A stretch of DNA of 39,105 nucleotides, taken from assembly GCA_014764515.1 (NCBI GenBank), contig JACXWD010000028.1, positions 1-39,105 of the forward strand, in the 5' to 3' direction. Under the pieces are notes generated by a model. That model saw nothing but the letters and a program-made list of their open reading frames with translations, was not told the origin of the DNA and ran no database searches. Positions 13,291-22,620 of the stretch are shown piece by piece. Within the stretch, counting starts at the first letter, position 1, and each line of letters begins with the position of its first letter. This DNA is from Candidatus Polarisedimenticola svalbardensis (lineage in GTDB: Bacteria; Acidobacteriota; Polarisedimenticolia; Polarisedimenticolales; Polarisedimenticolaceae). The position numbers and the translations under genes are program-made.

Positions 13291-14439
13291 ATGCCGGTAA
13301 TCGATCCTGAAGCAGATCTCGCCCCTTACGCCCAGCGGTCCGGGGAGAGCCGTGGCCGGCAGCACGCCGAGGTGGAGCACTCCTATCGCACGCCCTACCA
13401 GCGCGACCGTGACCGGATCATCCACAGCAGGGCTTTCCGTCGCCTGGAGTACAAGACCCAGGTTTTCGTGAACCATGAGGGCGATCACTACCGCACCCGA
13501 CTGACCCACAGTATCGAGGTCAGCCAGATCGGGAGGACGGTCGCTTCGTCTCTTGGGCTCAATGCCGATCTGGTGGAATCCCTGGCGCTGTCCCACGATC
13601 TGGGCCATACGCCGTTCGGGCACCTGGGCGAAGAGGTGCTGGACCGCATGCTCGAAAACAGCGGCGGGTTCAATCACAACAGGCAGACCCTCAGGATCGT
13701 GGAGCAACTGGAGGACCGCTACCCCGGTTTCCCCGGGCTGAACCTGACCTGGGAGGTCCGGGAGGGGATCGCCAAACACTCCGGCCCGATCCCCCCAGCC
13801 CTGGCGGCGGAGTTCGCCGCCTACGATCCGGACCGCCAGCCATCCCTTGAGGCCCAGTTGCTGGATCTGGTGGATGAAATCGCCTACAACCATCATGACA
13901 TCGACGACGGGCTGGATTCTGGCCTCCTGGACGAGGAAGCGTTGTGCGCAGCGGTTCCGCTTTTCGCCGAGCCGATGGCGGAAGCCAGGAAGGCGTGGCC
14001 TGACGCTACGGTGAAACAGCAGCGCTCAGAGGCGCTCCGGGGAGTGATCAACACCCTGGTCTCCGATCTGATCCGCACCACACGGGGCAACATCCGGGAG
14101 GCGGGGATCGGAACTTCCGCCGACGTCAGGATGGCTGATCGATGGCTGGTCGGTCTGTCCGGGCCGCTGGCGGAGCGCAATGCAGCTCTCAAGGCGTACC
14201 TCAGGGGCCATTTGTACCGGCACCAGCGGATCGAACGGATGATGGACAAGGCGCGACGGATCCTGACGGCCCTGTGCCAGCGTTACCTGGACAACCCACG
14301 GTTGCTGCCGGCGGACGACTTGAAGCGGGTGGAGTCGGAAGGGCTGCACCGGGCAGTGGCCGATTATGTGGCCGGCATGACCGATCGTTACGCTACCGAG
14401 GAGTACCTCCGGTTGTTCGATCCGTCGGTGCGGGTCTGA
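13291..14439 (+). CDS. dgt: Deoxyguanosinetriphosphate triphosphohydrolase-like protein (HD domain)
   Basis: The 382-residue protein hydrolyses dNTPs to deoxynucleosides and tripolyphosphate, judging from the family pattern. The HD-domain metal site is visible: H73 in RTRLTHSIEV, H102-D103 in SHDLGHTPFGH, and a later aspartate in LVDEIAYNHHDIDDGL. It opens with the typical APYAQRSGESRGR and YQRDRDRIIHSRAFRRLEYKTQVF. Neither possible start has a clear ribosome-binding site: ATG 13291 gives the normal N-terminus, while GTG 13243 overlaps the preceding stop (GTGTGA) and adds 16 residues. The gap contains a short GACCCCCGGC tandem repeat. It probably shares the iscA transcript. Confidence 0.93.
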   Translation: MPVIDPEADLAPYAQRSGESRGRQHAEVEHSYRTPYQRDRDRIIHSRAFRRLEYKTQVFVNHEGDHYRTRLTHSIEVSQIGRTVASSLGLNADLVESLALSHDLGHTPFGHLGEEVLDRMLENSGGFNHNRQTLRIVEQLEDRYPGFPGLNLTWEVREGIAKHSGPIPPALAAEFAAYDPDRQPSLEAQLLDLVDEIAYNHHDIDDGLDSGLLDEEALCAAVPLFAEPMAEARKAWPDATVKQQRSEALRGVINTLVSDLIRTTRGNIREAGIGTSADVRMADRWLVGLSGPLAERNAALKAYLRGHLYRHQRIERMMDKARRILTALCQRYLDNPRLLPADDLKRVESEGLHRAVADYVAGMTDRYATEEYLRLFDPSVRV

Positions 14440-14457
14440 CCCGGGAGAATTCTGGAA

Positions 14458-15486
14458 ATGAAAACGGTGGTAGTACGGGAGCATGGCGGCGTCGATCGCC
14501 TCCTCATGGAAGACCACCCGGTGCCTCTGCCGGGACCTGGCGAACTGCGGATCGCCGTCCGCGGCGTCGGGCTCAACCACCTGGACGTCTGGGTGCGTCG
14601 CGGGGTTAAAGGGCACGTTTTTCCGCTGCCGATCATCCCGGGATGCGACATCTCCGGCACGGTGGACCTTGCCGGCGCAGGTACCAGCCGATTCCGGGCC
14701 GGGGACGAGGTCGTGGTCGCTCCCGGGTTCTCCTGCGGACACTGCCACCAGTGCCGCAGCGGCCGGGACGCCCTGTGCCGTCAATACGGCATTCGAGGCG
14801 AGTCCTGCGACGGCGGATGCGCCGAATATGTTGTCATCCCCGAAACCAGCCTGTTTCCCAAGCCGGCGACGCTCTCGTTTGAAGAGGCGGCAGCCATGCC
14901 CCTGGTTTTCCTGACCGCCTGGCACATGCTGGTGGAACGGGCACGGCTCAAGGCGGGGGAGAAGGTGCTCATCCATGCCGCGGCATCCGGGGTTTCCTCC
15001 GCCGCCATCCAGATCGCGCGGCTTCTGGGCGCACGGGTGCTGGCCACTGCCGGGAGCGCCGAGAAGTGCCGACTCGCCACCGAGCTCGGCGCCGAAGAGG
15101 CTGTGAACTACCGTGAGGCCGACTTCCGGTCCGAGGTTAAGCGGTGGACCGGCAAGGCGGGTGTGGAGGTTGCACTGGATCATATCGGTTCGGAAACCTT
15201 CGGTCCCACCCTTGCCTGCCTTGCCAAGGGTGGCCGGTACGTCACCTGTGGATCGACGTCAGGCTTCGAGATGAAAACCGATTTCCGGATCGTGTTCTTT
15301 AAAAGCCTGTCGATCCTCGGTTCCACCATGGGATCCGACCATGAGTTGGAAACGGTGCTCGGTCTGGCTGCCGAAGGACGCCTGCGGCCTGTCCTTGAAC
15401 AGGCTCTGCCTCTCGAGAAGGTTGGAGAGGCTCACCAGCATCTTGAGAGCCGTAAGGCAATGGGGAAAACTGTACTGGTTCCTTGA
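14458..15486 (+). CDS. Zinc-containing alcohol dehydrogenase/quinone oxidoreductase family protein
   Basis: This is a 342-residue medium-chain dehydrogenase/reductase. The structural zinc ligands are present as C93, C96, C99 and C107 in the stretch starting SCGHCHQC. The usual catalytic-zinc cysteine near residue 40 is replaced (GLNHLDVWVRRG), as in quinone-oxidoreductase-like members. The NAD(P)-binding Rossmann segment is VLIHAAASGVSSAAIQIARLLGA (about 170-192). It is therefore likely an NADPH-dependent reductase rather than a classic alcohol dehydrogenase; the substrate is unknown. The ATG at 14458 is the only sensible start. It follows dgt by 18 bp and precedes the CheY-like gene. Confidence 0.9.
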   Translation: MKTVVVREHGGVDRLLMEDHPVPLPGPGELRIAVRGVGLNHLDVWVRRGVKGHVFPLPIIPGCDISGTVDLAGAGTSRFRAGDEVVVAPGFSCGHCHQCRSGRDALCRQYGIRGESCDGGCAEYVVIPETSLFPKPATLSFEEAAAMPLVFLTAWHMLVERARLKAGEKVLIHAAASGVSSAAIQIARLLGARVLATAGSAEKCRLATELGAEEAVNYREADFRSEVKRWTGKAGVEVALDHIGSETFGPTLACLAKGGRYVTCGSTSGFEMKTDFRIVFFKSLSILGSTMGSDHELETVLGLAAEGRLRPVLEQALPLEKVGEAHQHLESRKAMGKTVLVP

Positions 15487-15512
15487 TTACTTCCTGCCTC
15501 AGGACTGATATT
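15483..15512 (+). promoter_or_regulatory. Possible promoter of the CheY-like gene
   Basis: TTGATT (15483-15488, over the preceding stop codon) and GATATT (15507-15512) are 18 bp apart, about 50 bases before the ATG. Each matches consensus at four of six positions. Confidence 0.35.
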
Positions 15513-15560
15513 CTATCGTGTGACCGAATTACCCCGACGGGATTTGTGGGAATATCTGCC

Positions 15561-15929
15561 ATGGCCATCCGTGTACTGATCGTCGATGACGAGCCGGATA
15601 TCGTGGATCTCCTAAGCGAGATCCTCGTGTCCTCCGGTTTCGAAGTCACCAGCGCCCTGGACGCCCAGGGAGCTCTGGAGCAGATCAAGGCGCAGATCTT
15701 CGACGCGGCCATCGTCGATTTCAATCTGCCCGACATGAACGGTGTCATGCTCCACAGGCAGATCCGGCAGATGGATGAGGAACTTGCCCAGAAGACCTTG
15801 TTCACGTCGGGGCAGATGCAGACCGACCAGGCTCTGGACTACTACATGGTCTTCGGCGGCGGGTTCCTGTCCAAGCCGTTTGAAGTTGAGCAGGTGCTTT
15901 CGGCGCTGGACAAGACGATCAACGGCTGA
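15561..15929 (+). CDS. Single-domain response regulator (CheY-like)
   Basis: The 122-residue protein is a complete receiver domain with no output domain. The residues of the active site are all present: acidic pair D9-D10 in VLIVDDEPD, phosphoacceptor D53 in IVDFNLPDMNG, T82 in LFTSG and K105 in LSKPFE. It therefore should be phosphorylated by a partner histidine kinase and signal by protein contact. No kinase is encoded nearby. The ATG at 15561 was chosen because the domain starts there; the upstream in-frame extension from 15483 is promoter DNA. It converges, with a 3-bp gap, on a TPR protein gene. Confidence 0.92.
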   Translation: MAIRVLIVDDEPDIVDLLSEILVSSGFEVTSALDAQGALEQIKAQIFDAAIVDFNLPDMNGVMLHRQIRQMDEELAQKTLFTSGQMQTDQALDYYMVFGGGFLSKPFEVEQVLSALDKTING

Positions 15930-15932
15930 CGG

Positions 15933-16391
15933 TTACTTCGCCCGGGTGATCAGCCCCAGCTTGACGTTCACAACGTTCTCCCGTTCCAGGAACGGTAAAA
16001 CAGGTCGTTTCCGGATCCCCATTCTTTTGAGCAGAACCCGTATCTCCCGATGACCGGGCTGGAACGACAACCCACGGATCAGGGAGTCATGAGCGTCCCT
16101 GCGCTTGTCCGCCACCAGGAGCGCTTTCGCGTGGTTCAGGTGCAGGTCGGCGTTGTACCCTTCCCGGGCGATCGCTTCCCTGCAGAAGTAGATCCCTTCC
16201 CGGGCACGATCGGCATGGACCGCCAGGCAGACCCCGTAGTAAGAGAGATACCGGGGCTGAAGTCCGCTGCCGCCTTTGCGCCGTTCCAGTTCGATGGCCG
16301 CTTCGAACAGCGCCATCGCCTCGATGTTACGACCGGCATGAAACGCATCCAGTCCTTTCTGGAAACTCGCTTCAGCAGCGTGACTAAGCAT
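15933..16391 (-). CDS. Small TPR-repeat protein
   Basis: The 152-residue protein consists of tetratricopeptide-like helical pairs: FQKGLDAFHAGRNIEAMALFEAAIEL (about 10-35), then YLSYYGVCLAVHADRAREGIYFCREAI (48-74) and DLHLNHAKALLVADKRRDAHDSLIRGL (81-107), ending in a basic tail RKRPVLPFLERENVVN. There is no signal peptide, so it is probably cytosolic and a protein-interaction adaptor. The ATG at 16391 has GGAGG seven bases upstream. It lies downstream of ppiD on the same strand, 93 bp after it, and converges on the response-regulator gene. That interval contains a short CCATA/TATGG inverted repeat (16443-16457) but no clear promoter. Partner unknown. Confidence 0.8.
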   Translation of the reverse strand: MLSHAAEASFQKGLDAFHAGRNIEAMALFEAAIELERRKGGSGLQPRYLSYYGVCLAVHADRAREGIYFCREAIAREGYNADLHLNHAKALLVADKRRDAHDSLIRGLSFQPGHREIRVLLKRMGIRKRPVLPFLERENVVNVKLGLITRAK

Positions 16392-16484
16392 ATGAAAACC
16401 TCCGCCCCCGAACGCAATATGTGGCCTGCGCAGGGCGGGATTCCATAGTAAATATGGTGTCGGATGGTACGGTTTCGTGATCGA

Positions 16485-18404
16485 TCAGCTGTCGTAAGAC
16501 GTGACCAGCTCCGAGTTGATTTCGATACGGTAATCTTCCCTCAACCGGTTCAGAATCGACTGCAGATGGAGCTGCCTTTTCTGTACAAGAAGCTCTTCAC
16601 GGAGCAGATCGCTGCCGGTCTCGAAAGCGACCGGATCGAAGGCCGCCCGGTCCGTAACCTCGTAGATCAGGGCGCCTGCAGGCACCGGGATTACGCCGCT
16701 GTCGCCGATGGCGGTGTTGTCATCGAACAGTGCTGCGCTGAGTTCGGGGGAATCGCCGCCTATACCGGGGAGAACCACCCGCCCAGGGGTCAGATCGCCG
16801 GAGTCCTGAACCTCCTGGTCCAGCGAACGGGCCGCCAGGTCCAACTCTCCCCGTGTGCCGAGGGCGCTGCGAGCTGTCGCCACCGCCGCTTTGCGAAGAC
16901 GATCGTTGCGGTATGCAGACTCTACCTGCAGCCGGACGTCGGCCAGCGGAGCAACCGTAGGCTGAAACTCTTCATCCACGGCGAATACCGCCATGCCCCG
17001 GGCTACGACTACCGGACCGCTGATACCTCCCACCGGCAGGTCGAACATCTCGTTGCGGAACTCCGGGCTGGGGGCCAGAGCAGGCATATTGTCGTCAGCG
17101 GCGGCGGTCAGTTCGATGATTTCCAGCCCGGCCTGCTCTGCCGCGGCTGCAAATTCATCGGCGGAGACCGCGGCGCCGGACAGGCTGATGGCCTTCTCCC
17201 GGATCAGGTCCTGTGCCTGATCCAGTGAAATGCGCGTCCGGATATCCTCCCGGACCTCATCGAGGGGCTGGGTTCCGGCGTCCCGTTCCCCGGTGACCTG
17301 GATGATGTGAAAACCGAAATCAGTCTCCACCACCTCGGACAACTCGCCCACCGGCGTGCTGAATACGGCTGCATCGAAAGTCGGCACCATGGCTCCTCGA
17401 CCGAAAAAGCCAAGGTCGCCGCCCCGGGCGGCGGAGATTGTGTCGACGGACAGCTCCGGTGCCAGGTCGGCAATCGATTCCCCGGCGCGGATCCTGGCCA
17501 GGGTCGCTTCGGCTGTGGCCTTGACCTCGGCTTTCTCCCCGGCGGTGGCCGACGGCAGCACCTGTAACAGAATGTGGCTGGCCCGCCGCTGCTCCGGGGT
17601 TTCGTAGGAAGCCTGGTTGGCGTTGTAATACTCTTCGATTTCGCTATCGGTGACTGCGATCTCTTCGAGCACCGACTGGCGTTCGATCACTGCGTACCGG
17701 ATCTTGCGACGCACGCCCTGCATGTAGTCGTCCTGATGTGCGTTGTACCAGGCTTGTATCTCGGAATCCGGAACCGGCCCACCGGTAGGCTGATCGGCGG
17801 AAGCAACTACCAGGAAACGGATGCGGGTCTTCTCGTAGCGCTGCCGGTAGGCGTCTTCCAACTCCGTCGGAGAGACTTTCACGGCCTGTCCCACCAGGTC
17901 GGCCCATTTGCGGGAAACGATCTCTCTGGACAGTTCCGCCTCAAACGCCTCCACTCCGCCGACATACGAACGCTGGAAGTAATTCTTGTACTGCTCGGCG
18001 CCGACGAATTTCCCGGTTTCGTCCTGGAAGCGGGGATCACTCCGGATCAGATCGGCAAGTTCCTGGTCCGAAGCACGGAACCCCAGCTTGCGGGCCTCTT
18101 CCAACTGGACCTGTTGATTGATCAACTGCTGGATCGCCTGGCTGCCCAACCGGAGCTGGGGCTTGAACTGGGCGTACTGCTCGCCCAGCACGCTGGCGTA
18201 ATAGTCGTTCATGTTCCGGGTGGCGGACAGGAAATCGCGGGACGAGATCTCGCTATCGTTGATCTTGGCGGCCCAGGGGGCCGACGCCCCGCCGGAGTCC
18301 CTGTTCCCAAGGAATCCGGTTCCAAGGTAGAGGGTCATGGAAGCCGCCACGATAAAGAGCACCCATTTCAGGTGCCTGAGATTGTCCCGCATCACGTTCA
18401 GCAT
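16485..18404 (-). CDS. ppiD: Membrane-anchored peptidyl-prolyl isomerase/foldase, PpiD/SurA-like
   Basis: The 639-residue protein has one N-terminal membrane helix (about 13-30), a SurA_N-like chaperone region (about 43-265, [14 protein letters not shown] then many helices), and a parvulin rotamase domain at about 272-373 ([57 protein letters not shown]). A second, degenerate parvulin-like region and a C-terminal helical part follow. This architecture is that of PpiD, which assists folding of proteins leaving the Sec translocon, consistent with SecDF-YajC being encoded in the window. Start at ATG 18404, preceded by GGAGAG on the minus strand. It diverges from the FecR-domain gene. Confidence 0.9.
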   Translation of the reverse strand: MLNVMRDNLRHLKWVLFIVAASMTLYLGTGFLGNRDSGGASAPWAAKINDSEISSRDFLSATRNMNDYYASVLGEQYAQFKPQLRLGSQAIQQLINQQVQLEEARKLGFRASDQELADLIRSDPRFQDETGKFVGAEQYKNYFQRSYVGGVEAFEAELSREIVSRKWADLVGQAVKVSPTELEDAYRQRYEKTRIRFLVVASADQPTGGPVPDSEIQAWYNAHQDDYMQGVRRKIRYAVIERQSVLEEIAVTDSEIEEYYNANQASYETPEQRRASHILLQVLPSATAGEKAEVKATAEATLARIRAGESIADLAPELSVDTISAARGGDLGFFGRGAMVPTFDAAVFSTPVGELSEVVETDFGFHIIQVTGERDAGTQPLDEVREDIRTRISLDQAQDLIREKAISLSGAAVSADEFAAAAEQAGLEIIELTAAADDNMPALAPSPEFRNEMFDLPVGGISGPVVVARGMAVFAVDEEFQPTVAPLADVRLQVESAYRNDRLRKAAVATARSALGTRGELDLAARSLDQEVQDSGDLTPGRVVLPGIGGDSPELSAALFDDNTAIGDSGVIPVPAGALIYEVTDRAAFDPVAFETGSDLLREELLVQKRQLHLQSILNRLREDYRIEINSELVTSYDS

Positions 18405-18453
18405 CGATCTCTCTCCGGACTGTCAGTGTTGAATTAAGTCGTTGAAAACGTTT

Positions 18454-18482
18454 ACTCTACCTGAACAGGCCCACCGCATCAA
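18454..18482 (-). promoter_or_regulatory. Promoter of ppiD
   Basis: On the minus strand TTGATG (18477-18482) and TAGAGT (18454-18459) are 17 bp apart, predicting a start near 18447 and a leader of about 43 bases. The remainder of this 218-bp divergent gap is GC-rich with short inverted repeats; an isolated TATGAT at 18551-18556 could serve the FecR-domain gene, but no -35 fits it. Confidence 0.5.
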
Positions 18483-18622
18483 CCGCCGGGGCCGGCAGGC
18501 GGCGGCAGCGACCCCAATTTCCGGCGGAACAGCGGTAGCCTGCCGACATATATGATGTTACATTCGGAATTCGGACAGGCATCCGGCGCTTTCCGCCTGC
18601 CGATGGAGAGGATCAGGCTCCC

Positions 18623-20080
18623 ATGGCCAAGCGCAGCTCAAGATCGACCATCATTCTGGATTGGGTCAATGTTACCTACCGGTCCGCCGCCCTGTGGATC
18701 TGCGGGGCCCTGATCCTGATCATCGCAGGCGGGTTTTACTGGTATCACGCCACCCAGGTTGCGCCCCGGGACCGGGCGGTTCAGGCGATCGAGGAAGCGA
18801 CCGGCCTGATGAGCAAGGCGGTTGCCCTGACATCCAGCGATCCCAGGGTTCTGGAAGCTCGGGTCAATGCCCGGGAAACCATCGAGGAGGCTGAATCGGC
18901 ATTCGCCTCCCGTGACTGGGACCGTGCCCGGCAGGCCGCCATGCATTCCGCCACCCTGTCCCGGAAGGCGATCGATCTGGTTGAGGGCAAGAACGCCAAT
19001 TCGGCGGAGGTCCGCTTCCTGCACATCGAAGGAGACGTCAAGGTCAAAAGGGCGGGTGAGTTCTCCTGGGAGACGGCCCATGACCAGATGGTGCTGAATG
19101 TCGGTGACCAGCTCAAGACCACTTCGTCCGGTTCTGCGCAGTTGATCTACTTTGACGGCACCAAGTCCACGGTTGATTCCGGATCCCTCCTTGAGATCCG
19201 CCAGCTGTTCGAAGATCCGACCACCAAGGAGCGCAAGGTCAGCGAGCGGCTGGGCTGGGGCAGTGTTCAGGTTTCCACCCGCAAGCAGAGCGGTCCCGGC
19301 TCGGAGCACGAGGTCTCCACTGAAGTCGCATCGGCCACGACAAGCGAAGAAGGGGAGATGAAGGTTCGCTACGACAAGGACCAGGGCGTGGCCCGTTTCG
19401 ACGCCTACGACGGTAAATGGGGGATCAAAACCCAGGAGAGCAAGAAGGCCCTGGGCAGCGGACAGACGGTGGATGCATACGGCGACGGTCGCATCTCACC
19501 TACCCGGGACCTGCCGACGGCTCCCAGGCTGTTGTCCCCCTCGGACCAGAAGATGTTCGTATTCGAAAATCCGGCCGAGGCGGAGATGACCCTGCGATGG
19601 GAAAAGGTCGCCGGGGCCAGGGAATATCGCCTCACCATATCGGAACGCAACCTGTTCACCGATCCGGCCTATCAGGGCGTCATCCAGGGAACCTCCATCG
19701 CGGTTGAAGGCTTGTCGGTGCAGTCCTACTACTGGAAGGTGGAGACGGTCATGCCCGACGGAGGGCTGGGACCGCCCAGCGCGGTGCGCCGTTTCCGGGT
19801 GACCGGCCAGTCGGTGCGGGACAGCCAGGACAATACGCCGCCTCCGCTGGAGATTACCGATTTCCTGCTTTCCGGCCCGATGGTCATTGTCAACGGGCTC
19901 ACGGAGCCGGGAGCCGGCCTGTGGATCGACAACGAGAAAATTGATGTTTACGAGGACGGAACCTTCTACGCCGTAGTCCGGTTGCGGAAGGAAGGCGAGA
20001 ATATCGTGGAATTTTTGGCTCAGGACGCCGCCGGGAACGAGCAGGTGGTGAAACGCCGGGCCTACGTGGAAACCTATTGA
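18623..20080 (+). CDS. FecR-domain envelope protein with a C-terminal Ig-like domain
   Basis: This 485-residue protein has a single membrane helix (about 22-41), a helical linker rich in Ala/Glu (50-120) that may form a coiled coil, a FecR domain (about 128-235, including LNVGDQLKTTSSGSAQLIYFDGTKSTVDSGSLLEIR), a beta-sandwich resembling a fibronectin-III module (about 298-395), and a C-terminal bacterial Ig-like module (about 408-485, NGLTEPGAGLWIDN and EFLAQDAAGNE). Without a FecA receptor or ECF sigma factor nearby, it is probably a structural or peptidoglycan/polysaccharide-associated surface protein and not an iron regulator. It precedes mreB by 120 bp and diverges from ppiD. Start ATG 18623 with GAGAGGA upstream. 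Confidence 0.85.
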   Translation: MAKRSSRSTIILDWVNVTYRSAALWICGALILIIAGGFYWYHATQVAPRDRAVQAIEEATGLMSKAVALTSSDPRVLEARVNARETIEEAESAFASRDWDRARQAAMHSATLSRKAIDLVEGKNANSAEVRFLHIEGDVKVKRAGEFSWETAHDQMVLNVGDQLKTTSSGSAQLIYFDGTKSTVDSGSLLEIRQLFEDPTTKERKVSERLGWGSVQVSTRKQSGPGSEHEVSTEVASATTSEEGEMKVRYDKDQGVARFDAYDGKWGIKTQESKKALGSGQTVDAYGDGRISPTRDLPTAPRLLSPSDQKMFVFENPAEAEMTLRWEKVAGAREYRLTISERNLFTDPAYQGVIQGTSIAVEGLSVQSYYWKVETVMPDGGLGPPSAVRRFRVTGQSVRDSQDNTPPPLEITDFLLSGPMVIVNGLTEPGAGLWIDNEKIDVYEDGTFYAVVRLRKEGENIVEFLAQDAAGNEQVVKRRAYVETY

Positions 20081-21232
<1,152 letters not shown>

Positions 21233-21247
21233 GGGCCTGCAGGCGGT

Positions 21248-22111
21248 ATGTCGAGCCCAAACCCGTTACGGGGAAACTCAGTCTTTCTGATACTTTTGCT
21301 GTTCATTCAGCTTCTGCTCATGTCCGGCAGCGTCAAGGGCCGTGATGGCGTGTCACGCCTGGAGGCCGCGGTGGTGGTCCTGACCTCACCGGTGGCGTTC
21401 GCGGCATCCTGGACCGGCTCCGGGGTGCGATCCCTGTTCCTTGGAATCCGTGGAACCCTGGTGGCCAGGACGGAAAATCTCGGGTTCCGCCAGGCACTGG
21501 AAGACCTCACATCGGAGTTGGACCGCCTCAAGGAGGTGGAACCAGAAAATCGTCGACTGCGCGCACTCCTTTCCATGCGGGAGGGGATGGCGCCGGAGTC
21601 CATCGGAGCTTCGGTCATCGGCGCAAGCCTCAGTCGCGAATCACGGCTTATCATCATCGACAGGGGCAGCGGAAGCGGCGTCCGGGAGAACCAGGCGGTG
21701 GTTGCCTGGGGCGGAGCGGTGGGGCGCGTGGTTTCCGTGGCGCCCGGATTCGCCAAGGTAAGGCTTATCAGCGATCCCAACAGCGGTGTGGCTGCAGTGA
21801 TCCGCCACAATCGCGTTGATGGCATCGTTCTGGGGGAGGGTGGAGAGAACCTGAACCTGACCATGAAATACGTCTCCGGATTCGCCGACGTCTCACTTGG
21901 GGACGTGGTAGTGACTTCCGGTCTGGACGGCATTTTTCCCCGAGGGTTCCGTATCGGGGAGGTGACCTTTGTCGGGAGCGGCGGGGAGGTCAGCCGGGAG
22001 ATCCACGTCAGCCCGGCCTGCCGCATCGAGGAGTTGGAAGATGTCCTCGTTCTCACCGGCAGGACGGCAGGGGGGCTGTTGCCGGCCCTCGAACCGGAGA
22101 CCGACCGTTGA
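21248..22111 (+). CDS. mreC: Rod shape-determining protein MreC
   Basis: This 287-residue bitopic protein has an N-terminal membrane helix (about 11-27, SVFLILLLFIQLLLMSG), a coiled coil (about 75-112, LEDLTSELDRLKEVEPENRRLRALL) that mediates dimerisation, and two beta-barrel halves containing the family hallmarks GASVIGASLSRESRLIIIDRGS, GVRENQAVVAWGGAVGRV and GDVVVTSGLDGIFPRGFRIGEV. MreC links MreB to PBP2 and RodA in the periplasm. Its TGA stop overlaps the TTG start of mreD by 4 bp, so translation is coupled. Confidence 0.96.
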   Translation: MSSPNPLRGNSVFLILLLFIQLLLMSGSVKGRDGVSRLEAAVVVLTSPVAFAASWTGSGVRSLFLGIRGTLVARTENLGFRQALEDLTSELDRLKEVEPENRRLRALLSMREGMAPESIGASVIGASLSRESRLIIIDRGSGSGVRENQAVVAWGGAVGRVVSVAPGFAKVRLISDPNSGVAAVIRHNRVDGIVLGEGGENLNLTMKYVSGFADVSLGDVVVTSGLDGIFPRGFRIGEVTFVGSGGEVSREIHVSPACRIEELEDVLVLTGRTAGGLLPALEPETDR

Positions 22112-22611
22112 CCGCCCTGGGCTCCATTCTGTTTGTGGCTGTCTGCCTGGGCCTGCAGGTTCTGGTGACCACGCTGCTCCCGGGAGTGGCGGAGTATGTC
22201 GACTTTCTGATCGTGCCGGTGGTCTGGTTCGGCATCCGCAGGTCCCAGCGGGCGGCTATGCTCACCGGCTGCATGGCCGGGCTGGCCCGGGATGTCTGGT
22301 TCCGTTCGGCGGTGTTCGGGATGAGCGGATTCGAGAAGACTTTCCTGGGCTGGTTCCTGGGAGGCCTTTCTTCCCGATTCGACCTGAATTCCACAGCCAG
22401 CCGGTTCGCTACCGGTTTTGTCTTTACATTGGCCCAGAATCTCCTGTCCATCGGCCTTCTTCGGCTGATGGACCAGGTCACGGTATCGCCGAGCCTGGTG
22501 CACTGGCTGATACAGGGGCTGGTCTCCGGCTTGCTCGTTGTGACTGGATTCACCATAGTTAACCGTATAGCCGGTGAGGCCGACAGAGGCTCCGGCTACG
22601 CTTCTCACTAG
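22108..22611 (+). CDS. mreD: Rod shape-determining protein MreD
   Basis: The 167-residue integral membrane protein has about five hydrophobic helices, including LGSILFVAVCLGLQVLVTTLL and LVHWLIQGLVSGLLVVTGF, and a glycine-rich loop GCMAGLARDVWF characteristic of MreD (GFxxGLLxD-like). It starts at TTG overlapping the mreC stop. MreD sequence is poorly conserved; identity rests on position between mreC and the PBP2 gene as well as topology. Confidence 0.92.
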   Translation: MTALGSILFVAVCLGLQVLVTTLLPGVAEYVDFLIVPVVWFGIRRSQRAAMLTGCMAGLARDVWFRSAVFGMSGFEKTFLGWFLGGLSSRFDLNSTASRFATGFVFTLAQNLLSIGLLRLMDQVTVSPSLVHWLIQGLVSGLLVVTGFTIVNRIAGEADRGSGYASH

Positions 22612-22620
22612 GCCCCGCCC